The position numbers and the translations under genes were made by a program. Positions 8,387 to 17,099 of a DNA stretch of 64,000 nt are shown here, piece after piece (position 1 is the stretch's first letter; every line of letters starts with the position of its first letter). The stretch is from assembly GCF_004795835.1 (NCBI RefSeq), contig NZ_CP039249.1:3199001-3263000 (forward strand). Reading direction: 5' to 3'. The notes beneath the pieces are model-generated. The model worked only from the letters and a program-made list of their open reading frames with translations. It was not told the DNA's origin and searched no databases. Source of the DNA: Sphingomonas sp. PAMC26645 (GTDB lineage: Bacteria; Pseudomonadota; Alphaproteobacteria; Sphingomonadales; Sphingomonadaceae).

Positions 8387-10024
8387 GTGCAATGCGAATA
8401 CGGCTATGCCGAACTGACCGATGACGCGGAGTGGAAGAGCTTCCGTCGCGAGCTGGATCCCGATGGCTCGAGCCTGATCATCAAGAATCTGTTGAGCATG
8501 CTTCGGGACGCTGGCGCCGTGTTCGCCATCGAGGAGACCACCTACATCGATAGGGACTTCTCGGCAGCTTACGCCAGCTTCTACTCGACGCTCTACCACA
8601 TGCGTCCGCGGTATTGTCGCCGGATCCACTTCTTCGCGTCATCCGTATCGGACGCCTTCGACGACGGCGATCTCACGGGAATAGCACACGCGCTGGAAGC
8701 CGCCGAAGGCGGATATCTCGGGTTCATCGTGATCCGACCCTTGCGGCACGCCCCCGTCGGCAGCGCAGTGTTGGCCACTAGGTGCGCCGCCGGGCCGGGC
8801 GTCGAGATCTCGGTCCGGTCGACGTACAAGGTCCACTTCCTCGGTGTAGAACTGAGCGTGGAGGGCGTGCCGGTCACGGAGCAGGACACCCGCACGGGCA
8901 GCTGCGCGCAGGCTACGATATGGACCGCAGGTCGGCATTTCCACAACCAGCACTCGACGCCCTGGTTCTCGGTGCCCGACATCACCGAGGCGGCACTTAA
9001 ACCCACCGACTCGATCCTCGCGAAATCACTTCCGGCAGGCTCCGACTACCTGACCGATGACAACATGGTGCGCGCGCTGCGCGCCATGGGCGAGCATCCC
9101 ATCGTCTACGCACCCGAAGTAGGAGCCGACTGGGAGGAGCCGCCGGCCCGGACGATCGCGCGCTATCTGGATTCGGGCATCCCGGTGATCATCGGACTTC
9201 GGCAGGGCGAGGGCATCGGACATGCCGTAGTCGCCGTCGGTACGGTGATCGCGTCGACCAGAAAATCCCCGGACGGCGACGCGCACATGGCCGACCGGAT
9301 CACGCACCTCATAGTCAACGACGACCAGAACGGGGCCTATCGACGCATCGCCGTCGCGTCTCCGAAAAAGGCCGTTCGCAGCGCCGACTACACGCTCAAG
9401 GACGCCATCTTCCTGCTCGTGCCGCTGCCGAGCAAAGTCTACATGAAGGCCGAGGTCGCCGAGACGATCGCTCGGGACAAGGTGCGGTTCGTCGCCACCA
9501 ATCGGTCCAAGCACATCAAGGAGGCCCGCGCCGACATCAAGCCGGCCGATTGGGCGGTCGACCCCGACTTCTACGCAACGAAGCCGGAACAACTCGTGGC
9601 TCGAACGTATCTGACGCATGGTTGGAAGTACAAGCACCGCCTGATGCGCAACGGCGTGGCCGACGACCTGCGGGAGGAACTCGCGTTCGTTCACCTTCCC
9701 CGCTATGTATGGGTCACCGAATTCTCGCTACCCGAAGACGTGGCCAGTCTCGATCCGTGCCGCAGGAAGATTCGCGCCCACGTCGTTCTGGACGCGACGG
9801 GAAGCCGCTTCGAGGACAGTGTACTCCTCACCCACCTCCCGGGGATCATCATCGGCCAGTCCTTCGACCCCGCCAATCCCGGTGCCGAACCGATGACCAG
9901 CCTTCGCGTTCTGCTGGAGGACGCCCCCTACTATCCCAAGATTCGCGGTATGGCGGACTTTACCGCATGCGAGCCGGAGACCGTGACGCCCGCGAACGAC
10001 GCAGGGGGACAGATAGCAGCATAG
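8387..10024 (+). CDS. papain/C39-like cysteine peptidase domain protein
   Basis: This 545-aa protein begins at GTG. A central domain shows the papain-fold signature in the right order: Gln166 and Cys173 in EQDTRTGSCAQATIW, His279 in GEGIGHAVVAVGT, and Asp312/Asp313 in LIVNDDQNGAYR. That layout resembles C39-like or transglutaminase-like cysteine peptidases. The N-terminal 150 residues and the C-terminal 190 residues are not recognisable; the latter contain YLTHGWKYKHRLM and LPGIIIGQSFDP. There is no signal peptide or membrane helix, so it probably acts in the cytoplasm. It follows the small basic protein closely and lies beside the putative nuclease/methylase locus, so a protease-effector role in defence is a reasonable inference. 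Confidence 0.6.
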   Translation: MQCEYGYAELTDDAEWKSFRRELDPDGSSLIIKNLLSMLRDAGAVFAIEETTYIDRDFSAAYASFYSTLYHMRPRYCRRIHFFASSVSDAFDDGDLTGIAHALEAAEGGYLGFIVIRPLRHAPVGSAVLATRCAAGPGVEISVRSTYKVHFLGVELSVEGVPVTEQDTRTGSCAQATIWTAGRHFHNQHSTPWFSVPDITEAALKPTDSILAKSLPAGSDYLTDDNMVRALRAMGEHPIVYAPEVGADWEEPPARTIARYLDSGIPVIIGLRQGEGIGHAVVAVGTVIASTRKSPDGDAHMADRITHLIVNDDQNGAYRRIAVASPKKAVRSADYTLKDAIFLLVPLPSKVYMKAEVAETIARDKVRFVATNRSKHIKEARADIKPADWAVDPDFYATKPEQLVARTYLTHGWKYKHRLMRNGVADDLREELAFVHLPRYVWVTEFSLPEDVASLDPCRRKIRAHVVLDATGSRFEDSVLLTHLPGIIIGQSFDPANPGAEPMTSLRVLLEDAPYYPKIRGMADFTACEPETVTPANDAGGQIAA

Positions 10025-10101
10025 CCGCTCACCCGGACTTTTGCGGCTTACGATAGCCGAACCCGGCCCCACGGGAGCCCTCTTCCTTCAGCGTTGCGCC
10101 A

Positions 10102-10815
10102 TCAGGCGGAGAGTGCCCGCCAGACCAGTGCGCCGACATCTGGATTGGCGACGTCGCTGTGCCCACCAATGATCGCGTCGCACAGGACGTTGTTCACCTT
10201 TGCGCACACTAGATCCGGTGTTTCGCCCACAGTCGCGACATGAACGACGGCCTCGCCGTCGTTCATCGCCAAAGCGCCGTTCGCGCCGAGCCCGCCATGC
10301 AGATCGGCAGGTCCGCCGACCAGACGACTGGTGACCATGCCCTTCGCGATCTCACCACTCACCGATGATGCAATCGCATAGAATATCCCGACGGCCGTGT
10401 CCCGACGGGTGTGCGTCACCATGATGGGTCCCGAGACGACCCCGTCGGCCACGACCCTCCGGAACCCACCATCGATTTTGCGCCGCCCGATGCCGGTGCC
10501 GAAGGCGTTGTGCGAGAAGGCGGCTTGCAGAAGGGAAAGCGAGCGTACGGGAGTTCGCATCGCGGACGCCGTCGATGTCACGAGGCGACCGCCGAAACTG
10601 TGCCCAACGAGATGCACCCTGACGCCTTGCGGCACCTCCCTGTCGATCACCGCGGCAAGCGCCGCTCCGATCGTCCCGGCTCGCGCCTTCATCTCGAAGT
10701 AGGTCGCCTGGTTGAGCATCGACGCCACCGCCGCCCGACCGCCCGAGAGCAGGCGCCAGCCGCCGCCGATCCTCGCCGCGCCAATCCCCGACGCCCCGCC
10801 CACCGCCATGGCGGC
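10102..10815 (-). pseudogene. alpha/beta hydrolase, 5'-truncated
   Basis: The C-terminal 235 residues or so of an alpha/beta hydrolase are recognisable. The nucleophile elbow VRVHLVGHSFGGRLVTSTAS is intact, preceded by SGGRAAVASMLNQATYFEMK and followed by a late strand with aspartate (THTRRD) and a terminal histidine segment (GGHSDVANPDVGALVW). Upstream of about 10815 the frame stays open to 11115, but its translation is simply the reverse reading of tniB, so the genuine 5' end is missing. The gene probably makes no functional product unless the chimeric frame is translated. Confidence 0.6.
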
Positions 10816-10819
10816 ATCG

Positions 10820-11245
10820 ACGGTGTTCCTCGACGCAGGTATCGTACCGATCGTCTTCGCAGGCAACGAGAAGTCGAAGCACTTCTTCGAAAAGAACGAG
10901 CAGCTGTGCGCGCGCCTGGGCCGTCCGTTGGAACTGACCCCACTGACCAGGACGGAACCTCGTGACAGAACGCTGTTCAAGACGTTCTGTCGGGATCTCG
11001 ACGCCGCGCTCGTCAACAACGGCGTGGTGCGGTCGATCTCCGGCTTGAGTGACACGGTGCCGCTCTCGGGACTCATGGCCGCCTCGGGCGGCCGTGTCGG
11101 TCGTGTCGTCCGCATCGTCGAGGCGGCAATGGAACATGCCGTGTCACGCGATGCCGACAGGGTCGAGCTCTACGATCTCTCCCATGCCGTCCAGACCTTC
11201 GCGATGCCCCAGCGTTACATCAACAAGAACCCCTTCGCGAAATGA
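10820..11245 (+). pseudogene. tniB: tniB transposition ATPase, 5'-truncated remnant
   Basis: About 140 C-terminal residues match TniB-type AAA+ ATPases of Tn5053/Tn402-like transposons: GIVPIVFAGNEKSKHFF, LTPLTRTEPRDRTLFKTF, and SGGRVGRVVRIVEAAME in the sensor-2 region. The Walker A and B motifs and the whole N-terminal half are absent, because the sequence switches near 10810-10820 to the antisense of a hydrolase gene. Its stop overlaps the start of tniQ (ATGA), the normal tniB-tniQ arrangement. No tniA transposase is present upstream. The remnant is therefore not expected to support transposition by itself. Confidence 0.65.
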
Positions 11246-13299
11246 CGCAGTCACCATCAGCGTCGCAAGCGGTCAACGAGTCGGCGCTCCCGATCATTCG
11301 ACCGCTCGTGATCCCCGTATCTCCCGCGGACGATGCGAGCCTGATCGGCCTCATCGCCTCCGCCACCGCGGACAACGTCCTGTGTCACACGAGCATCATC
11401 ACCAGTGAAGTGGGCCTGAACCTGTCGAAGCCGGGGCTCGTCGGCCAGCACGTCGAACCCCTGCTCAATCGGCTTGCCCGCAAAATCGGTTGCAACGCCG
11501 AGGACCTCAAACACCGGGTGCATCCCTACACGCCGCAAGCGGCAGCCGAGAGCAAGAACAAGTCCGCGAATTGGCATTGGACCGTCCGTTGGGGCTCGGG
11601 ATCGCTCTATCGGCACCATCTCCTGCTCGAGCGGCGCCGGATCGCGCCGATAACGCTGGAGTCATCACGCCACCATCGGTGGCAGTGGCTTTGTGCGCTC
11701 CTGCCGTATTGCCCCGTCAGTCTCGAACGCCTCGTCGACGAATGCGGCGCTTGCGGCGCTGCATTGGGTTGGAAGCGGTCACGAGGCATTGGGCGCTGCG
11801 AGTCCTGCCGTCAGACGGTCGCGCCATCGGAGGCCCCGGCCCTCCGCAACGAACTTGCCGAAGACTATAGGAGATTCGCGCGCCTGATCTCCCCCACCCC
11901 TGGAGAGAGGGAAGAACAGCTAGCCAGCCTTCACGAGGACTTGAGGGCCCTGAGTCCGCCATCGCTCGTGCTGTTCGTTACACGCATCGGCTGGCTGTTG
12001 GGTGAGCGCGCCGCCGATCCCTGGTCGTTCTCGCCTACATCCCTCGATCAGCCCGCGCTCGCCGAAGCGGTATCCGTTGGCATGGCTACGCTGCCGGATT
12101 GGCCCAAACGCCTCAGGTCCCGCATCGCGGCCGCGATGGCTGGAAGCGTGGGTGACGAGCGTACCGAAATGCTGAGGCGCATCCGCAAACTCGCGGATCG
12201 CTACTCACCCTCCGATCTCGCGCAACTGGTGCGCAAAGCGCTACCCGAGGCCTTCGAGATCACGCAACGCGCACTCTCCCTCGACATGCCGACGATGCTC
12301 TCCTGCGACATATGCAAGCTCACGGGAATCGATGCCAAGGACGTCCGGCGGCTCGAGGAGGCGCGCGTGTTCGATACCATCGAGACGCGTGGCGGCCAAC
12401 GCCGCCACATCCAGTTCTCGAAGGCGCAGGTGCAGGATTTCGCGAAGCATAAGAAGGAGTCCGAGCGCGCGACAAGGCTCGCCGAAGCCCTCGGCCTTCC
12501 GAGATATGCCGTGGAGCAACTGATCGGTTACGGCGAAGTGACGTTGGAAACTCACCCCGCAGTCCTCGTGCTGGACCACAACGTCCGGCTGGTGACGAGC
12601 ACGGTCGACGATCTCTTTAGCGATCTCAACCAGTCCGCGCGGCGCGAACGCCCCCCGAAGAACGCCGTGTCCCTCTGGAACGCGTCCAGGACCGTAGGTG
12701 GCATCATGAAGAACTGGGGCGAGGTCGTACACTTACTTCGTCGCAAGAGGATACGATACTGGCTCGTCGCCGATGAGCATCGTTCACGCGACAGGCGCTC
12801 GAAGTACGTCCGACGCGTGCTCGTCATCCCGGAAGAGGTGATCCGGGCGTTACGCGAGCCCATTGATCCGCATCGGATGAGAAACGTACCGATCGCAACC
12901 GTCATGTCGCAGATCGACGCCGCCGAACTGCTCAACATCGATCCTGTGCAGATGAAGCGGGTGATGGACGCCGGGGATCTCGCATTCGAGAAGGAGGGCA
13001 AAGCAATCTGGTTCAAGACAGCCGACGTCCTGGATCTGGCGAAATCCTACATATCAAGCCCCGAGCTGGCGCATCTCCTCGGCGGATACGGTCCGATGGT
13101 CACAAAGATGCTCTATAAGCGCGACGACATACGTCGCGGTAGCGCGGGATGGCTACGCGCAGACGTGATCGACAAATACGACAGTTTGAAAGTCGGTGCC
13201 GAGCCGGTTCTCCGTCGCTGGACGGGGCCTGGCGGAAATTTCGATCCTTCGTCGCGGAATAGATCAAGATCAGGCCAGCGGCGAGCACTTGATACCTAA
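11242..13299 (+). CDS. tniQ: TniQ-family transposition target protein
   Basis: This 685-aa protein is a TniQ/TnsD-family member, the factor that helps Tn7- and Tn5053-like elements choose target sites. The N-terminal half has the family's region rich in His, Trp and Arg and a zinc ribbon with Cys168-x2-Cys171 and Cys186-x2-Cys189, preceded by LLPYCPVSLERL. The C-terminal half has several helix-turn-helix-like segments (AEALGLPRYAVEQLIGYGEV, ISSPELAHLLGGYGPMVTKM) suited to DNA binding. It overlaps the tniB remnant by four bases. It is open full length, although its partner genes are broken or missing, so its function may be lost or repurposed. Confidence 0.75.
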   Translation: MTQSPSASQAVNESALPIIRPLVIPVSPADDASLIGLIASATADNVLCHTSIITSEVGLNLSKPGLVGQHVEPLLNRLARKIGCNAEDLKHRVHPYTPQAAAESKNKSANWHWTVRWGSGSLYRHHLLLERRRIAPITLESSRHHRWQWLCALLPYCPVSLERLVDECGACGAALGWKRSRGIGRCESCRQTVAPSEAPALRNELAEDYRRFARLISPTPGEREEQLASLHEDLRALSPPSLVLFVTRIGWLLGERAADPWSFSPTSLDQPALAEAVSVGMATLPDWPKRLRSRIAAAMAGSVGDERTEMLRRIRKLADRYSPSDLAQLVRKALPEAFEITQRALSLDMPTMLSCDICKLTGIDAKDVRRLEEARVFDTIETRGGQRRHIQFSKAQVQDFAKHKKESERATRLAEALGLPRYAVEQLIGYGEVTLETHPAVLVLDHNVRLVTSTVDDLFSDLNQSARRERPPKNAVSLWNASRTVGGIMKNWGEVVHLLRRKRIRYWLVADEHRSRDRRSKYVRRVLVIPEEVIRALREPIDPHRMRNVPIATVMSQIDAAELLNIDPVQMKRVMDAGDLAFEKEGKAIWFKTADVLDLAKSYISSPELAHLLGGYGPMVTKMLYKRDDIRRGSAGWLRADVIDKYDSLKVGAEPVLRRWTGPGGNFDPSSRNRSRSGQRRALDT

Positions 13300-13341
13300 G
13301 ACGGTGGATCCGGTCAGCATTGGCAAGTTAAACCCTGGGCC

Positions 13342-13367
13342 TGTCACTTCCAGAATTCTCGTGCCCC
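13342..13367 (+). repeat. possible Tn402/Tn5053-type terminal repeat
   Basis: The sequence starting TGTCACTTCCAGAA resembles the 25-bp terminal inverted repeat of Tn402/class 1 integrons (TGTCATTTTCAGAAGACG...). By eye, 18 of 26 positions agree. It lies 43 bases after the tniQ stop. The orientation is that of an element extending to the right, which is not what the right end of the tniBQ element should show, so it may be a subterminal repeat, the end of a second element, or chance. Confidence 0.3.
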
Positions 13368-13521
13368 GCATTTCTCTTTATCAGAACCTCGTTGCATGTA
13401 TTCGCCACATAACGTCTCTCAGCGATTGGGATCTGTAGCGGAAAAGGAGTTTACGGTGAGTTCATTAAATACGAAAGACTTTTGCCATGTAGCATTCTCG
13501 TACTCGATTCTCGCCTGTAAT

Positions 13522-14385
13522 CTAGCCTATGCTGTACCATCGCATGCGGGTCTTACTGACGATAAGATGATATCCAGCTCCCGCAACGTATCGATAGTTC
13601 CGTTTTTCGAAACGGCTTCGATCGGCATGGTCCGAATACCGCACCCGAAAGACGACATCGGTCTTTCCCTCGGGACCGTCTACCAGCAACCCGGTGAACG
13701 CTCGAACGGTGGTGAAGGGTCGAGCGCAGAGCATGTCCTGCCCCGCCGACAGCTCTTCGATCAGAAACGGGCTGAAGTCCATCGGACCAGTGTGGGCTCG
13801 GCATGCGCCTTCGATTCGAACGCTGAAGAGCGGGCTTACCCCTGTGTTCCTGACTCTGAACAAGATTCGACGGCCAGTGGCATCGATTCGCGTAGGCCTG
13901 ATCGACAAGCGACCCACCGCCTGCCCGTGGGACGAACGCCCCACGAACAAGGCAGTGAGAGCGCCAAGCATACCGATACCGGCCAGGGTCAAGCTGCCGA
14001 TCACCGTGATTATCCAAGGGACCGCGTCCACGTCGGACTTCTTGTCCTTGTCGTGCTCCTCATTTTTTTGAACGTTCTGACCGCCACACTGTCCGGGCTG
14101 TATTGGGGGCGCCGAGCCCTTATCGCTGCGATTGTCGCTGACGTTGTCATTATCGCTTGGGGCCTGCACGTTATCCAACTGATAAGCGCCTGACCGCGGC
14201 ACCTCCCCTGCTGCACCGTTGGGCTGCAAAGCTAGAGCAGGTACAGCCATGAGCATGGGGAGGACTGCAATGACGCGGGCTGGCGAGAGGCGGTGGTTTT
14301 CATTCGCGTCGACTGCGCTTGATTCCCTAACCCCTCGTTTACGGAAGCGCTTCGGAATGGCCCAAGTTGTGCCCTTAATGGCCAT
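13522..14385 (-). CDS. membrane-anchored hypothetical protein
   Basis: This predicted 287-aa protein has an N-terminal hydrophobic segment (VIAVLPMLMAVPALALQP, about residues 38-55) that may be a late signal peptide. A charged, low-complexity Asn/Asp/Lys-rich linker follows, then one transmembrane helix (about 123-148, WIITVIGSLTLAGIGMLGAL). The C-terminal domain of about 140 residues has alternating strand-like segments (GRRILFRVRNTGVSPLFSVR). I do not recognise the family. It stands alone, oppositely oriented to tniQ, in AT-richer DNA than the flanks, consistent with acquired cargo. Upstream ATGs are in frame; this one gives a compact N-terminus. Confidence 0.5.
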   Translation of the reverse strand: MAIKGTTWAIPKRFRKRGVRESSAVDANENHRLSPARVIAVLPMLMAVPALALQPNGAAGEVPRSGAYQLDNVQAPSDNDNVSDNRSDKGSAPPIQPGQCGGQNVQKNEEHDKDKKSDVDAVPWIITVIGSLTLAGIGMLGALTALFVGRSSHGQAVGRLSIRPTRIDATGRRILFRVRNTGVSPLFSVRIEGACRAHTGPMDFSPFLIEELSAGQDMLCARPFTTVRAFTGLLVDGPEGKTDVVFRVRYSDHADRSRFEKRNYRYVAGAGYHLIVSKTRMRWYSIG

Positions 14386-14490
14386 CGAGATTGCAACCCC
14401 GCGAAAGCTGCGAACTCGGTTTGGACGCCGAACTCGTACCACCAGCGATAATCCGGCGTGAAGCTCTCGCATTCACCAGTTGGAATTTGC

Positions 14491-14958
14491 TCAAGCCAGA
14501 ACGAATATCGTCAACCCGCGAATCCCTGTTGATTCAATCATCCATGTTTTCAGGCATGGGACAGTCCCACCGGGTCGTTCGTCGTTAGTAGCGATCCTTC
14601 GGGTAGCGTCAGCGACGCTGGCCTGCGAGTTGCCGCCATCGGCGTTGCAGGTCTGGATGACGGTGTCGATCGCCTGGCACGATAGTCGCACCTCTCCAAA
14701 CCGGCGAAAAGCCAGTCTCATCATTCGAAACGACGTCGCGCGGCGGACATCCGAAGATACTACTCTCGATCTTGAAGCGCCTTCCATCATCGATGCGACG
14801 CGATGTCCTCCTCGCCTCGTGCCGCGGATTATCGTCGCGCCTATGCGAAGTTTGGTGACCCGGAGCCGTGCCGCGTCAAATAGCTCGCGCAGCGCATCCA
14901 GCTGCAGCTTCATACGGCTCGACCGAGTCGCCAGGCGCACGGCAGGAAGTCGCCGCAA
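14491..14958 (-). CDS. hypothetical protein, doubtful or decayed
   Basis: This possible 155-aa protein is rich in Arg (RLRVTKLRIGATIIRGTRRG) and has no domain I recognise. Its plus-strand counterpart of 209 aa looks less protein-like, so the minus-strand frame is the better candidate, but both may be chance. It lies upstream of the membrane protein gene on the same strand. Confidence 0.2.
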   Translation of the reverse strand: MRRLPAVRLATRSSRMKLQLDALRELFDAARLRVTKLRIGATIIRGTRRGGHRVASMMEGASRSRVVSSDVRRATSFRMMRLAFRRFGEVRLSCQAIDTVIQTCNADGGNSQASVADATRRIATNDERPGGTVPCLKTWMIESTGIRGLTIFVLA

Positions 14959-14959
14959 A

Positions 14960-15876
14960 CTTCAGTTCTCTGCCGTACGAAGCAGCGATGCGTTCTCGAA
15001 TGTAAGGGGTCGGCAACGCGCCAACCGGTTCATTAAGGTCAAGCACACTGCGCATGAGATAGGTTCAGCACGGGATACCGGCGGCGCCGTTTCGATGACT
15101 CCATCGTAGAAGCATGGGGGTAGGCATCGAGAGATAGCGAAGTCCGGCAAGATGGGGCTTGCAGGCTCGCACCTGTGCCGACGGTCGTACAACGGCACCA
15201 CATCTCGGGCGGTGTCTTGCGAGGGCAAGGTCTGCGACCGGGCAGACCAATGCCCACTTAGTTGCGGACGGCTCAGGATCCAAGTCGGGTACGGGAACCG
15301 GCGGGTCGTCTGTCTTGATCTCGTCGCCCCGAGTACCTCCTCGCAGATGCGGCTGACGATCGTGTGATGCAGGCGCCGCTTCCTACCAATGAACTCATTC
15401 GTCGTCCGATCCGACCACCCGCGACACAGAGCATCAGCGCGGCCGACGCTAAGCCTCCCAACATTCCATCTGCACAACCGGCAGCCGCGCGTTTCGGCCA
15501 GATCGTATGGACAGGGTCATGATCGCTTGTAATTCGTGGGCCAAAGCCGCTCCAAGCTTTTCAGAGTAAGGTTGCATGGTGCTTTGCCCCCTCTGCGGAG
15601 TGGGTCACGGCAAGAATGCGCCAACATCTCGCCGTGCTTTGAGCACCCATGGGACCTCGCGCATGAGTGCCAGGCTAGGCACGATGATATCGATACCACA
15701 GTTTTGGTAGCGCCTTTGAGGTTTTCCGTACGCAGTTATCGGCTACCGGACACCGCCTTCCCATATTTTAATTGTGCGATTAATCGGTCGCGTTTACTTG
15801 AATCGTCGTTACGTCTGGGACGGGTCACCGACGTGACGTCAGGATTGGGGACTTGACGCTGACGCTGCGCAGCATA
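14960..15876. other. no intact gene; probable decayed island margin
   Basis: About 0.9 kb contains only short frames on both strands. One minus-strand stretch (around 15290-15410, NEFIGRKRRLHHTIVSRICE) has protein-like composition and could be debris of a gene. Base composition is less GC-rich than in the pentose cluster that follows. The last 100-200 bases form the leader of xylX and carry operator-like motifs. Confidence 0.35.
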
Positions 15877-15890
15877 CGGTACCGCTAACA
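15877..15890 (+). promoter_or_regulatory. putative XylR (LacI-type) operator before xylX
   Basis: CGGTACCGCTAACA is an imperfect palindrome close to the TGGTAGCGCTAACA-like sites bound by Caulobacter XylR (recalled consensus, not computed). It lies 21 bases before the xylX GTG and just ahead of the ribosome-binding site GGAGGGG. A half-site-like TTGGTAGCGCC occurs at about 15704-15714. Confidence 0.4.
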
Positions 15891-15910
15891 AAAACGGAGG
15901 GGATAACATC

Positions 15911-17077
15911 GTGGAGATCGCATTCACGTCGGCGGGGGCTTTGCCCGTCGACTGGGAACAGGCGGCGTTGCTCGGTCGTATCGACCTTGGCGACGGTCCT
16001 ACGCCCGTGATCGTTCGCGGTGGCCGCGTGTATGATATGTCCGCCGTTGCGCCGACAGTCGCCGATTTGATCGCGGGTGGGGATTTCGATACCGATGCCG
16101 GCGCGGATCTCGGGGCCCTCGGCGACTTAAACCTAACACCAGCGGCCGATGGCAAGACCCGCCTGCTCAGCCCGATCGACCTCCATGTCGTCAAGGCATC
16201 GGGCGTAACCTTCGCCGTATCCGCGCTCGAACGCGTGATCGAGGAACGCGCACGTGGCGACGCGTCCGCAGCGACCGCGGTCCGTGCCCGTCTCGAAGAG
16301 CGCGTCGGCGGCAGCATCCGCTCGGTCGTGCCCGGCTCTCCCGAAGCGACGGCGCTGAAGGCCGCGCTGATCGAGGACGGCATGTGGTCGCAATATCTCG
16401 AAGTCGCGATCGGCCCCGATGCGGAGATCTTCACCAAGGGACCGACGTTGTCGACGATCGGCTGGGGTGGCGAGATCGGCATCCGCTCCGACTCCACCTG
16501 GAACAACCCCGAACCCGAAGTCGTGCTGGTCGTCGATCGCTCCGGCAAGACGGTTGGCGCGGCGCTCGGCAACGACGTCAATTTACGCGATTTCGAGGGG
16601 CGCTCGGCGCTCCTGCTCGGCAAGGCCAAGGACAATAACGCGTCCTGCTCAATCGGGCCGTTCATCCGGCTGTTCGACGAGAATTTCGGCATGGACGACG
16701 TCCGCGCCGCGCAGATTGCGCTGACGATCGAAGGCGCCGACGGCTACCGGCTCGACGGCAGCAGTTCGATGGACCAGATCAGCCGCGATCCCGAAGAGCT
16801 CGTCCGTCAGGCTATGAGCGAGCATCAGTATCCGGACGGCTTCGTGCTGTTCCTCGGCACGCTGTTCGCGCCGACGCAGGACCGCGACGAGCCCGGCCGC
16901 GGCTTCACGCATGCGGTCGGCGATGTCGTCACCATCTCGAACCCGAAGCTCGGCGCGCTGGTCAATCCGGTGACGACGTCGAAGGATGCGGCGCCGTGGA
17001 ATTACGGGATCGGCGACCTGATGCGCAATCTCGCGAGCCGAGGGCTGCTCGGCCATACCAAGAATCAAGGGGCGTAA
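15911..17077 (+). CDS. xylX: 2-keto-3-deoxy-pentonate dehydratase, FAH family
   Basis: This 388-aa protein belongs to the fumarylacetoacetate hydrolase superfamily. In pentose oxidation clusters such members convert 2-keto-3-deoxy-xylonate (or the arabinonate analogue) to alpha-ketoglutarate semialdehyde. The family core is visible: NNPEPEVVLVVDRSG (198-212) with metal-ligand glutamates, and GNDVNLRDFEGRSALLLGKA (220-239). Length fits Caulobacter XylX. It starts at GTG with a strong GGAGGGG site and opens an operon-like run xylX-xylB-xylC-xylE. The sequence alone does not separate D-xylose from L-arabinose as the substrate. Confidence 0.8.
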   Translation: MEIAFTSAGALPVDWEQAALLGRIDLGDGPTPVIVRGGRVYDMSAVAPTVADLIAGGDFDTDAGADLGALGDLNLTPAADGKTRLLSPIDLHVVKASGVTFAVSALERVIEERARGDASAATAVRARLEERVGGSIRSVVPGSPEATALKAALIEDGMWSQYLEVAIGPDAEIFTKGPTLSTIGWGGEIGIRSDSTWNNPEPEVVLVVDRSGKTVGAALGNDVNLRDFEGRSALLLGKAKDNNASCSIGPFIRLFDENFGMDDVRAAQIALTIEGADGYRLDGSSSMDQISRDPEELVRQAMSEHQYPDGFVLFLGTLFAPTQDRDEPGRGFTHAVGDVVTISNPKLGALVNPVTTSKDAAPWNYGIGDLMRNLASRGLLGHTKNQGA

Positions 17078-17099
17078 GCGCGTGTTGCAGAAGACCGAA

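Noticed and set aside
10411..10965. A 184-codon plus-strand frame across the hydrolase/tniB junction
   Set aside because: It is antisense to the hydrolase and out of frame with the tniB remnant.
13396..14193. A 265-codon plus-strand frame ending in a hydrophobic stretch
   Set aside because: The minus-strand frame has a coherent membrane-protein layout; the plus frame's hydrophobic tail is the reverse reading of its linker and helix.
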